Below, one piece after another: positions 1 through 8,045 of a stretch of 52,653 nucleotides of DNA (its first letter is position 1; each line of letters begins with the position of its first letter). Where the stretch lies: contig DAORDK010000009.1 in assembly GCA_035345935.1 (NCBI GenBank), positions 1 through 52,653 of the forward strand. The letters are read 5' to 3'. The translations under genes were made by a program, and so were the position numbers. This DNA is from SSSZ01 sp035345935. Its GTDB lineage: Bacteria; Pseudomonadota; Gammaproteobacteria; Burkholderiales; Rhodocyclaceae. The notes below the pieces were generated by a model. The model saw only the letters and a list, made by a program, of their open reading frames with translations. It was not told the DNA's origin and searched no databases.

Positions 1-73
1 TGCTTAGCTCAGTTGGTAGAGCGCTAGCCTTACAAGCTGGATGTCGGGGGTTCGAACCCCTCAGCACCCACCA
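1..73 (+). tRNA. tRNA-Val (anticodon UAC), 5' end cut by window edge
   Basis: The D arm, anticodon arm and T arm (GTTCGAACC core) are all legible. The anticodon loop reads CTTACAA, giving anticodon TAC, which decodes valine. The 3' end is encoded with CCA at 71-73. The acceptor 3' strand (CAGCACCC region) predicts a 5' GGG that lies just outside the window, so about three bases are missing. Confidence 0.95.
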
Positions 74-78
74 ATCCC

Positions 79-112
79 GGGGGTTTGCGTCATTGCGCAG
101 ACCCCCTTTCGT
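79..112 (+). terminator. Probable intrinsic terminator after tRNA-Val
   Basis: Five G (79-83) pair with five C (102-106). Additional GCG/CGC pairing lies inside the stem, and TTTCGTTT follows. The T tract is imperfect, but the hairpin sits six bases after the tRNA CCA end, where a terminator is expected. Confidence 0.6.
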
Positions 113-141
113 TTGACTACCCCTCCTGCAATAGACTCGCC

Positions 142-993
142 ATGACCGATCACTGTATTGACGTGACGCTGGAAGATTTCGAAGCCAAGGTTTTTCGGCC
201 ATCGGCTCAAACGCCTGTCCTCGTGGACTTCTGGGCTCCTTGGTGTGGGCCCTGCAAGACCCTGACTCCGCTTCTTGAAAAACTCGCCCAAGAGTACGCG
301 GGACGCTTCCTGCTGGCGAAGGTCAACTCCGACGAAAACCCTGAACTTGCCCACCACTTCGGGGTCCGTAGCATTCCTACGGTCAAGGTGTTGTTCGGGG
401 GACAGTTGGTCGACGAATTTGCGGGCGCGCTCACCGAAGGGGAATTACGAAACTTTCTGGACCGGCTGCTTCCGCCGGCGCAACCCGGACTACGAGAGCA
501 GGCGGCTACCCTGGCAGCCGCGGGAAGATTGGAGGAGGCGCTCGCTCTCCTTGCCCAGGCGACCCACGACAATCCGGATGACGAGGGCGCGCGGCTCGAC
601 GCCGCCGACCTGCTCCTGGAACTCGGTCGCAAGGACGAAGCTGGACACATCCTGGCCTCGGAGTTCGTCAAGGAAACCGCTCGCGCCCAGGCACTCCGCT
701 CTCGCTTGGCGCTCGCGGAGGGGGGGGCAGACATTGCGGCCCTTGAAGCCCAGGTGGCCTCAGCCCCCGAGAATCTTGGCATTCGCCTCGAACTTTCCCA
801 GGCCTACGCGGCTGCCGGTCGCTATCGCGACGCGCTGGAAGCGGCAATCGAGGTTGTCCGTCGAGACCGGCATTACGACGATGCAGCCGCCCGCAAGGCA
901 GTGTTGAAGATATTCGAAGCCTTGGGGTCAGAGGAGCGCTACGACGATTTGATCCGCGAGTACCGTCGAACCCTGGCCAGCGCCCTCAATTGA
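142..993 (+). CDS. cnoX: Thioredoxin-TPR co-chaperone, CnoX/YbbN family
   Basis: This 283-aa protein has an N-terminal thioredoxin fold (residues about 7-108) with the redox motif WCGPC at 34-38. A helical region with TPR-like repeats (about 115-283) follows. That architecture is typical of CnoX (YbbN), a chaperedoxin known to protect and deliver substrates to chaperonin and DnaK under oxidative stress. The E. coli member lost the CGPC pair; here both cysteines are present, so thiol-disulfide activity is plausible. The frame is open from position 85, but ATG at 142 gives the usual family N-terminus and clears the tRNA terminator. It is a single gene between two tRNAs. Cytoplasmic; no signal peptide. 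Confidence 0.85.
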   Translation: MTDHCIDVTLEDFEAKVFRPSAQTPVLVDFWAPWCGPCKTLTPLLEKLAQEYAGRFLLAKVNSDENPELAHHFGVRSIPTVKVLFGGQLVDEFAGALTEGELRNFLDRLLPPAQPGLREQAATLAAAGRLEEALALLAQATHDNPDDEGARLDAADLLLELGRKDEAGHILASEFVKETARAQALRSRLALAEGGADIAALEAQVASAPENLGIRLELSQAYAAAGRYRDALEAAIEVVRRDRHYDDAAARKAVLKIFEALGSEERYDDLIREYRRTLASALN

Positions 994-1026
994 CTGCCAA
1001 GGCCCGCCAGAACTCCGTTCTGGCCC

Positions 1027-1055
1027 TGGACAATCCCCGGGGGGTCCCGTAGAAT
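1027..1055 (+). promoter_or_regulatory. Sigma70-type promoter of tRNA-His
   Basis: A TGGACA -35 box (1027-1032) and a TAGAAT -10 box (1050-1055) are separated by exactly 17 bases. Transcription would start near 1062, about 26 bases before the mature tRNA. Each box differs from consensus at one position. Confidence 0.65.
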
Positions 1056-1087
1056 GCGCCCCTCGTCTCCATCAGGAGGCGAACAGC

Positions 1088-1164
1088 GGCGGCATTAGCT
1101 CAGTCGGTAGAGCACCGGATTGTGATTCCGGGTGTCACCGGTTCGATCCCGGTATGTCGCCCCA
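1088..1164 (+). tRNA. tRNA-His (anticodon GUG)
   Basis: The anticodon loop TTGTGAT gives GTG. A seven-pair acceptor stem (1089-1095 with 1154-1160, one G-T pair) is extended by the histidine-specific extra G (1088) opposite C73 (1161). CCA is encoded at 1162-1164. The -1 G:C73 pair is the classic identity element of tRNA-His and confirms the assignment. Confidence 0.97.
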
Positions 1165-1198
1165 TTAATACGCACCACGCTGCACCAAGCAGCACCTG

Positions 1199-1234
1199 AA
1201 ACCCCGGCGCCACAAGGCATTCGGGGTTTTTTAT
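1199..1234 (+). terminator. Intrinsic terminator after tRNA-His
   Basis: An AAACCCCG arm (from 1199) pairs with CGGGGTTT (1222-1229) and runs into six T followed by ATT. It lies 35 bases after the tRNA and is a good rho-independent terminator. Confidence 0.8.
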
Positions 1235-1598
1235 TGCATCCTTTTGCACCAAGGCAGGGCTCCTGTACCCAAAAACGGGGGCACATGGGGGGACGCGTAT
1301 ACCCTTCAGTGACGCATACCTCCACGTGGGGCGGTGACACGTGAGCATGGCCGTCGGCGAGCCGCTGGCGGTTGCGCTGATCCATCCACCGTCTTGCGCT
1401 CAGCAGTAAGCGCAAATCGAAGGTCGGTAACTAGTTCCAATGACCAGCGACATCCTGCCTTTGCCAGCGCTCCCATAGGCCTTATAGCGGATAGTTCGTG
1501 CTTTGCCTGTTTGCTATAAATGCAAGTCATCACCCTTGGTAAGCGGATAAGCCGCCGATGCAGGGAAGATCAAGCCAACAACTTACTGGAGAATGGCA
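1235..1598. other. Non-coding stretch before the cytochrome gene
   Basis: No convincing gene is present. Short open frames on both strands lack ribosome-binding sites and recognisable protein features. The segment presumably holds the promoter of the cytochrome gene, but no clear -35/-10 pair was found. The ribosome-binding site GGAG lies at 1588-1591. Confidence 0.5.
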
Positions 1599-1988
1599 AT
1601 GCATTTCACGGGATACAAGGGATTGCTCGGTGTACTGGCGTTCGCGCTTCTATCTTCCTCGGCTCTTGCTGCAGATGAAATCCGGAGCGATCCGCGCATG
1701 CTCAAATTGGCCACCGAAAGCGGCTGCTTGACCTGCCATGCGGTCGATGGCGGCAAAGCAAGCCCTTCGGGAGACAAGCCCATCGGTCCGGCGTGGGTCG
1801 ATGTCGCGAAACAATATCGTGGCAAACCGGCCGCATCGCAATTCCTGACTCGGGTCGTCCTCGAGGGCTCCAATCCGTATAACAGCCATTGGAAGGGCAA
1901 GGTGAGCGGAATTGCGATGCCGCCCAACGCAGTTGCCATCACGGAAGCCAATACGCGTCTGCTGGTAAGCTGGATTCTTGCACTCTAA
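1599..1988 (+). CDS. Small periplasmic class I cytochrome c
   Basis: The 129-aa product has a signal peptide ending near SALA-AD. A single haem-attachment motif CLTCH lies at residues 43-47, and a likely axial methionine sits in GIAMPP at about 107. This matches the c551/c552 type of small electron carrier, exported by Sec and matured in the periplasm. Two in-frame ATGs exist (1593 and 1599). The GGAG at 1588-1591 is one base from the first but seven from the second, so 1599 is preferred. The gene stands alone, convergent with the IS remnant, so its redox partner cannot be inferred. Confidence 0.85.
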   Translation: MHFTGYKGLLGVLAFALLSSSALAADEIRSDPRMLKLATESGCLTCHAVDGGKASPSGDKPIGPAWVDVAKQYRGKPAASQFLTRVVLEGSNPYNSHWKGKVSGIAMPPNAVAITEANTRLLVSWILAL

Positions 1989-2082
1989 GAGCTTTAACCA
2001 AGCCGCCGGAGCAGCAAGCGGACACAAAGTGGTCATCCAATCTTCCGAAATCTGTACCGAAAGCTTCAAATGAAGCCAATTG

Positions 2083-2208
2083 GCTACGCCACAGGTAGTA
2101 GCTCTCTTCCGAGAAGCCGTGCCGACGGCACAGTTCTTTAACTGGAAGCCCTGCTTCGGCCTCTCGCAGGAAGCCAATGATCTGCTCTTCGGCGAATCGC
2201 TTCTTCAT
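2083..2208 (-). pseudogene. Remnant of IS3-family transposase OrfA (5' end only)
   Basis: The first 42 codons, starting MKKRFAEEQIIGFL and passing through a helix-turn-helix (LPVKELCRRHGFSE) to YYLWRS, match the N-terminus of IS3-family OrfA proteins. The frame then continues with unrelated residues (LASFEAF...) to a stop at 1939, and no OrfB is present. A strong AGGAG lies upstream of the ATG, so translation of the fragment is possible. The rest of the element is gone. Confidence 0.75.
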
Positions 2209-2275
2209 GTCCAATCTCCTTGCTGGTGGGATTGGACTCTAAAGTCACGTGCTACTCAATTCCGGGGGGACGTCG
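2083..2275 (-). mobile_element. IS3-type insertion sequence fragment
   Basis: The segment comprises the OrfA start plus the leader between it and a presumed element end near 2265-2275. On the minus strand this region reads CCCCCCGGAATTGAGTAGCA, which resembles IS3-type ends. The opposite end was not found. The exact boundary is a guess. Confidence 0.45.
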
Positions 2276-2354
2276 ATCGATGCGCTGCAAACCATCTGGG
2301 GATAATGTCAAACGCAACTTGAGGAGGGCGTTTGTACTTCAGGAATTTGAGCGG

Positions 2355-4478
2355 TCAGTCGCTGTCATTTATCTCATTGGTCATCAAACGTTCGTACTGC
2401 ATCCACATGTAGTTCAACTGTAGCAACATCGATCCGTTCCTTAGTTCCTCTGACAGCATGCGCTGGAATCCGAAAAATCCGGAGCCTGCCAACCGATCAA
2501 TCCATTCACTGGATTCCATCCGAACCTGCTTCGTTTGATCGTCAGCAATCCCGCGCTCGGACTGGTGCTGCAGCCATTGCCGGAACTCTCTCAGTACGCC
2601 ATCGATCACCGGCATGGAAGCAACTTGCGTCGCGGCAGGTTCGATCGGCCGATGGCTGCGCCTCAGTTTGTCGAATAGCTTCGCGGTCAGGCCACGCTCT
2701 CGCGGTTCATCAAAGTACAGGGCATCGACTGCATTTTCCGCGGCGCTTGCATTCGGTCGCACCAGGCTCAGAGGTTCCCCCACAAGGCCGTTCACACCGG
2801 CCCTGAGACGGGCAAGGACTAAGGTGCCCGCTTTCAGGTCCTCAGGCTGCATGGCTTCGATACGGGTGATCGCCGGTGCAGTGAATTCGTCAAAGCGCAG
2901 TTCGAGATCCAGGCGGCCGCCGTCGCTGTCGAACAACGGCCAAACGAGGGTCTGCCGGGCAGGATCGAATTGCGCTGGCCCGTAGCGTTCTGGCTTCAAT
3001 ATCACCCAATTCTTCATGGGTTGTGGCTCAGCGAGCAGGCTGCGGCGGACGAGACTGCGCGATCGCAGGATCTCAGACCAAGAGGTTTGCGGTTTCAGCC
3101 GTTCTGCAAATCGCCCGGGGGAATCGGTGAGTACCACGGTGGCGGACGTACTCTCTGCAGCAGAAATGCGGCCAGCCGCGTTAAGCTGCGCGCCATTCAA
3201 CGTGACTCGACGGCCGGTCGCTTGCTGGGGGGCCCCAAGGCCACTCCAGGGACCGGCGGCACGATATCGGGCAATGGGATTGAAGCCTCGCTGAGTCTCG
3301 GGCCTGGCATCGGTGCAGGAAAGGAAGGCTTGCTCATCTGGCGACCAGAACAGCATGGTCAGGCCTACGTAACCAGTGGCTGAGCGCCAGGCACTAGCGC
3401 CCAGCCCCAGCAGTTCGAGGGTCTTTGTCCCCTCGTAGCGAGATCGGGCGCGACCAGCAAGATGCTGGGGTACAGCGCCGCTAGAGGCGGCTTCGTCGAG
3501 GGCCGAAACGAGTGCGTAGGTCAGGCTAATTTCGTCAAACAACCTGTGCTCATCGGCGCCGCCGGCCCGATCCAGCAGCATTTCGACGTGATCGGCGATA
3601 CGCCGAAGCAGCAGGGCGAGGCGATAATATTCGGCGCCCTGAGCCCATACCGACAGTGTGGTGTAGCGCTCATAGATGCCCAGCGACAGGTGCGAGAGGC
3701 CCAGTTCGATGCTCTCACAGAGCAATTGCCGGGTGCCTTCACGGAGTCGGTTCCTCGAGTCCTCCTGTGCCTCGGCCGGCGCTTCGGCGGCGGCGTGGTC
3801 TTTGCCGAGGTCCAGGGATGCATTGCGCGGTCTGGTCTTTTCCTCGGGCGGGGATGCGGTAATGCCATGAGCCCGCTGGAACGCGAGCACAGCGGCGACA
3901 CGATACTTTTCGATATGGCTGATGTCTGTGTCGGCGATCAGGGCGTCGAGGCCTCCGCCCATGTAGCGAAAACCGATGCGCGGTTGGCTGAACGCCAGCA
4001 CCAGGTGCTTCTCGCCGGCGATGCTCAGACCCTGCTCGGGGTCCAGGTCTTGGACGTATTGCCAGGCCCAGCGATAGCCGGCTTTGCCGGCATGCTTCAT
4101 AAGTTCCGGCGCAGCCATTCGCAATAATTCGGCCTGCAGTTGGGCCAGCGGATCGGCGTCGTTTTTGGTGGATTCCGCACTGGCTGGCGGGGCACCGGTT
4201 AGTCGCTGCAGGCTGATTGCGGCAGCCAGGATGTGCTGGCAAACGCCATTGGCTGGGCAGGTGCAGCTGGCGTGGGTGGGGCCTCGGGCATCGAAGCGGA
4301 TGCGTTGATCACCGAAGGCAAGCGTCAATATCTCTGCGGATTCCTCGACGATAACGGCTGCCTGCTTTTCGAGATCCTTCTGTGCGCGACGCAGTAGGCC
4401 GCGATTGGCAAGGGCGGCGAATGCGTCCTCGTCAAAACGACTCAGCTGCTCGACCAGCTTTGCTCGCAGCGAAGTCAA
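2355..4478 (-). CDS. yehQ: SWIM zinc-finger protein, YehQ-like
   Basis: A 707-aa protein with a SWIM-type zinc finger near the N-terminus: Cys72, Cys74, Cys80 and His82 (C-x-C-x5-C-x-H). SWIM fingers bind DNA or mediate protein contacts. The remaining 600 residues have no recognisable catalytic motif. It is the last gene of the yehI-L-M-P-Q-like operon. The open frame extends to 4967, but that extension is the out-of-frame shadow of the VWA gene. The best start is the TTG at 4478, which overlaps the VWA stop as TTGA and implies coupling. Function unknown; association with the MoxR/VWA pair suggests a substrate-recognition or nucleic-acid-binding role (inference). Confidence 0.75.
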   Translation of the reverse strand: MTSLRAKLVEQLSRFDEDAFAALANRGLLRRAQKDLEKQAAVIVEESAEILTLAFGDQRIRFDARGPTHASCTCPANGVCQHILAAAISLQRLTGAPPASAESTKNDADPLAQLQAELLRMAAPELMKHAGKAGYRWAWQYVQDLDPEQGLSIAGEKHLVLAFSQPRIGFRYMGGGLDALIADTDISHIEKYRVAAVLAFQRAHGITASPPEEKTRPRNASLDLGKDHAAAEAPAEAQEDSRNRLREGTRQLLCESIELGLSHLSLGIYERYTTLSVWAQGAEYYRLALLLRRIADHVEMLLDRAGGADEHRLFDEISLTYALVSALDEAASSGAVPQHLAGRARSRYEGTKTLELLGLGASAWRSATGYVGLTMLFWSPDEQAFLSCTDARPETQRGFNPIARYRAAGPWSGLGAPQQATGRRVTLNGAQLNAAGRISAAESTSATVVLTDSPGRFAERLKPQTSWSEILRSRSLVRRSLLAEPQPMKNWVILKPERYGPAQFDPARQTLVWPLFDSDGGRLDLELRFDEFTAPAITRIEAMQPEDLKAGTLVLARLRAGVNGLVGEPLSLVRPNASAAENAVDALYFDEPRERGLTAKLFDKLRRSHRPIEPAATQVASMPVIDGVLREFRQWLQHQSERGIADDQTKQVRMESSEWIDRLAGSGFFGFQRMLSEELRNGSMLLQLNYMWMQYERLMTNEINDSD

Positions 4479-5596
4479 GAAATCACCTTGACGAGCCAAT
4501 GAGCGAGTCGCTGGGGCGTCAATGCGGCGATCTCCATGCCGCAGGCGGCCAGGCGTTCGGCCATGGCCCGGTCGTAGACCGGATTGGCTTCGGCATCCAG
4601 CGAGGCCAGGCCAAGCAACTTGACGCGGGCCTCGGCGAGTTTCTTCACCGCTCGCACCAATTCGCCGGGTGGGGCACCTTCGCAAAAGTCCGTGACCAGA
4701 ACAAGGACCGTGCGGTGCGGATTTTCCACCAGTTGTGCGCAGTACCGGACCGCCTGGGCGATGTCGGTGCCCCCACCGAGTTGCACGCGCATCAGGGTTT
4801 CCACCGGATCGTCGGCGTAGTCGGTCAGATCCACCACGTTGGTGTCGAACACGACGATCTTGACGCGAAAGGCCGGCAGGGCCGCGAGGATGCCGGCCAT
4901 CACGGCGCTGTGGATCACCGAATCGGCCATGCTGCCACTCTGGTCCACGCAGAGGATGATGTCCCACGGCAGGCGGCGCGTGTTGCGCTCGAAGAAGCGC
5001 AGCTGCTCTATGACAAGCTGGTTGCGCTGGCGGTCGAAGTGCTTGAGGTTTAGACGTACCGTTCCATGTGCATCGAAGTTCTGGGCAATCGCCATTGGCG
5101 AATGGCGGAAGCGGTTGAGGCGGCCAGCGAGTGCTTGACGCACTTTAGGCTCAAGCTTGCGGCGGATCTCATCCACCACCTGTTTCACGATGCGCCGCGC
5201 GAGATGCAGGACTTCCCCCTTGAGATGACCGCGTAGCGTCAGCAGGGTACGCAACAGTTGCTGGTTTGGCTCAAGGCGCTCCAGGGTCCGTGGGTCTGTG
5301 ATGAGTTCGGTAAGGCCATATCGATCGAGGGCGTGCTTCTCTATGATCTCGACAGTATCGTGAGGAAACAATTCGCGGACTTCCCCAAGCCATGTGACCA
5401 GTGTCAGCTGAGAAGCATCGAGGGACCCAGGCCCTGTCTCGCCGCGCACGCCGCGGCCCCGATACTCGCGGCCGTAAAGGTAGTCGAGGGCTCGATCCAT
5501 GCGCCCGTATTTCCCGGGCAGGGCATTGCCGGCGCCACTCAAGCGCTTGTCGGCATATTTTCCGAGAATGAGCCGCCAACGGTCGAGGCTGTTCAT
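4475..5596 (-). CDS. yehP: VWA-domain protein, YehP-like
   Basis: The 373-aa protein has an alpha-helical N-terminal half and a C-terminal von Willebrand A domain (about 210-373). Its metal-ion-dependent adhesion site is complete: DQSGS at 218-222, Thr in GGGTD near 277 and Asp in TDFCEG near 303. VWA proteins encoded beside MoxR AAA ATPases usually act with them as metal-dependent chaperone or assembly pairs. The start at 5596 gives an ATGA overlap with the DUF5682 stop; an upstream in-frame ATG at 5608 is less likely. Cytoplasmic. It matches E. coli YehP in order and length (recall). Confidence 0.82.
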   Translation of the reverse strand: MNSLDRWRLILGKYADKRLSGAGNALPGKYGRMDRALDYLYGREYRGRGVRGETGPGSLDASQLTLVTWLGEVRELFPHDTVEIIEKHALDRYGLTELITDPRTLERLEPNQQLLRTLLTLRGHLKGEVLHLARRIVKQVVDEIRRKLEPKVRQALAGRLNRFRHSPMAIAQNFDAHGTVRLNLKHFDRQRNQLVIEQLRFFERNTRRLPWDIILCVDQSGSMADSVIHSAVMAGILAALPAFRVKIVVFDTNVVDLTDYADDPVETLMRVQLGGGTDIAQAVRYCAQLVENPHRTVLVLVTDFCEGAPPGELVRAVKKLAEARVKLLGLASLDAEANPVYDRAMAERLAACGMEIAALTPQRLAHWLVKVIS

Positions 5597-8031
5597 GGCC
5601 GCAACCATCCCTGCAGGCCATCGGCAATCAGGACATCAAGGAGAATCTGGGTGGATTCGAGGTTTGCCTGCAATTGCTCAGCCGATACGTCGTAGCGCAC
5701 CAGGCGGCCAAGATCGGCGACACCATGCAACGTGGCGACGGCCTCGGCAATTCGGTCGGTTTCCTTCGGCGTCATTTCGGCGAAGGCCAGGCGTAGTTCG
5801 GGCAGCGAGGCGACAAACGCCGCCTCATCCCATTGCCGCAGCAGGCGGTCCACGACCTCCAGGAGTTGCGGCTGCTGCCATGCAGCTTCCCGGGCAGTCT
5901 GCAACAAGCCGCGCAAATAGCTGACGGCATCGCGCGGCAACAGCATGCCGTTGAGGTGCCCTTCGAGAGCCGCGCCCAGTTCGGCGTCCGACAATCGTCC
6001 GGCGGAGTACAGCAGGCCGGCAGCGGCGCCGCGCAGCAGGGCGGAGTCGTGGCCGCCGCAAAGCGCCGCGACCATCTGCCAATAGAGGCCGGCATCGAGC
6101 CCGTGGCCAGCCTTACTGACCAGTAGTTCGCGCAATCGGGCCAGTGCCGCGACAGTTTCGAGGCCGTCACCGGCCAGGCCGCCCAGGTTATGGCCGAGAT
6201 ACAGGGCGCGCTCGAAGGCCACCCGCAGAAGTGGTGGCAGCTCTTCAAGGTCGCGGGCTTCGAGGGGCTCGCGCGACTCCCAGAGCAAGCCGAGACTGCC
6301 GACAGCACCCGCCACCGAAGCGAAGTCCGCATCGGCAGCGATGGTCTGGCGCAGGGTTCCGATCACACGAGGCAAGTGGTCGTGTAGGCCGAGGACGCAG
6401 GCCTGAGCCACCAGAGCGACGGCAGTCCTGGCGTTTCGGCTTTCATTACCTGAATCGAAACGGTCGAGTCGGGCAGCATAGCGATTGGAGACTGCCAAAG
6501 GTACGGTAACACCGTAGACCGAAGCTTCCACCAGGGCAGCTTCAGTAGCGGCAGAGTAGGTGTAATCCCAATGTTCCTGGAGCCGATCAAGGCCTTGACC
6601 ATTGACGAAGTCCGGACCGGCGGTGCGCACTCCCAGCGGCACACCCAACAGCGCCAAGCCGTGGAATAGCCGGCTGGTGACCCGATGCTCAGGTCGTCGA
6701 TAGATGTCGAGTACGGCGCGGCGCGGTTCCGGGTCGTCGATCTTCAGCCGCTGGCGCCGTGCCCGATATTGGAAATCCTTGACCAGCGGTGGCGTGCCGG
6801 CACCGGGTGGCACCTTGCCCATTTTCTGGCCACTGAAGACGCGCTGCGCAACCGCTAGCACCAGGGCGCCATCGGCATCGACCTCGCCCTTGACGTAGCA
6901 ACTGGTGACGGCGTCGAGAACGTCATCGCGGGTCGGGGCCGGACGCTGGCGCAGGGCCGCAAGTTGCAAGGCCTGCTCGTAGGCGCCGCGTAGTGTCGGC
7001 ATCGGGACGGGCAACCCGAACTTGTCGCGCAACTCTGTGGCGATGTCGAACAGGACGGTGAGTGCTACGTCCTGGCGCACCCGAGTACCGGCGTCGATAC
7101 CGGCTTTGTCGTGCTTTTGCATGTGCTCCCACAACAGCCTGTGCCAGGCTGGCGAGGTCATACCGGCCGAATATCCGTTGATGCGGTCGAGGCGGTCATC
7201 GCTGTAGCGAATCAAGGCGGAGGATTCGTCGCTGATGGCGCTCCGCGAAATCTTGGGCCGGGGTAAGTTGCGCTCGATCTGGTCGGGCAATGCGACAGCA
7301 TGAAAGCCGCCGACGACCGCCAGCACTGGGCCGTCTCCCTCTCGACGTTCGGCCAGCGCCTGGCGGATGTGCCAAGCCATTTCGGCCTCTCGTTGCAGTG
7401 TGCCATCGGCATTCAGTTCTGCATCGCTGCACTCGATCCGAGCCAGGTGACAATAGGCGGCCAAGTCAGTCACGTGTTCGGCGAGTTCACGGCGGGTGGC
7501 CGGTACTTCAAACAGATGCTCCCAAAGCTCTTCGTGGTCGCGGCAGCCAAGCTGCTGCGCCAGGTTTTGCAGGTAGCGGCTGCGACGGTAATAGCGTTCG
7601 TCGAGCAGGGATTGCGCCTCACTGTCATCTACCGGCGGCTCGATTTGGCATTGCTCGGCGAAGTTGAGATCGATGAATCGAGCCGGGATACCGTTACCGA
7701 ACGCAGCCTGCAGCGCCACCAGTTCCGGCGAGTGGTCGCAAAACGGATAGTAGGCCGCATGACGCGGGGCCATCTCGTCGCCCTGGGCCTTGCCTACAGC
7801 GTAGGAATAGATCGCCAAAGGCATGCGGGTTTCGTCGTGTACAAGCATTGGCAGCAGCGACGTGAAACTGCGCGGTCCTTCGATCAGCACAACCGAGGGC
7901 CGGATGACGCCGAACAGCCGCTGCAACTGCCAGGCGCAGGCAGGGCTGTGGTGGCGCACGGGAAAGAGAATCAGCTCGGGCCCCAGCAGGCGAGCGCCAA
8001 TGGCGCGCACTGCGTCCGAAGTCGGCAGCAT
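5593..8031 (-). CDS. yehM: DUF5682 family protein, YehM-like
   Basis: The 812-aa product carries the N-terminal signature of DUF5682 (LFPVRHHSPACAW, then VLIEGPRSF). This resembles the TraB/Tiki-like fold in its H-H-S-P and I-E-G-P motifs, suggesting a hydrolase-like active site (inference). The C-terminal half is leucine- and alanine-rich and helical. ATG 8031 is chosen because the 20 codons upstream overlap the ATPase gene and look like shadow sequence; the gap to the ATPase stop is 14 bases. It is the middle gene of the five-gene operon, corresponding by order to E. coli YehM. Biochemical role unknown. Confidence 0.75.
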   Translation of the reverse strand: MLPTSDAVRAIGARLLGPELILFPVRHHSPACAWQLQRLFGVIRPSVVLIEGPRSFTSLLPMLVHDETRMPLAIYSYAVGKAQGDEMAPRHAAYYPFCDHSPELVALQAAFGNGIPARFIDLNFAEQCQIEPPVDDSEAQSLLDERYYRRSRYLQNLAQQLGCRDHEELWEHLFEVPATRRELAEHVTDLAAYCHLARIECSDAELNADGTLQREAEMAWHIRQALAERREGDGPVLAVVGGFHAVALPDQIERNLPRPKISRSAISDESSALIRYSDDRLDRINGYSAGMTSPAWHRLLWEHMQKHDKAGIDAGTRVRQDVALTVLFDIATELRDKFGLPVPMPTLRGAYEQALQLAALRQRPAPTRDDVLDAVTSCYVKGEVDADGALVLAVAQRVFSGQKMGKVPPGAGTPPLVKDFQYRARRQRLKIDDPEPRRAVLDIYRRPEHRVTSRLFHGLALLGVPLGVRTAGPDFVNGQGLDRLQEHWDYTYSAATEAALVEASVYGVTVPLAVSNRYAARLDRFDSGNESRNARTAVALVAQACVLGLHDHLPRVIGTLRQTIAADADFASVAGAVGSLGLLWESREPLEARDLEELPPLLRVAFERALYLGHNLGGLAGDGLETVAALARLRELLVSKAGHGLDAGLYWQMVAALCGGHDSALLRGAAAGLLYSAGRLSDAELGAALEGHLNGMLLPRDAVSYLRGLLQTAREAAWQQPQLLEVVDRLLRQWDEAAFVASLPELRLAFAEMTPKETDRIAEAVATLHGVADLGRLVRYDVSAEQLQANLESTQILLDVLIADGLQGWLRP

Positions 8032-8045
8032 TGCGGTGGAGGGGT

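Noticed and set aside
2355..4967. 870-codon open frame for the SWIM protein
   Set aside because: The first 163 codons are Arg/Gly/Pro-rich shadow of the VWA gene; the protein-like part begins at the TTG overlapping the VWA stop.
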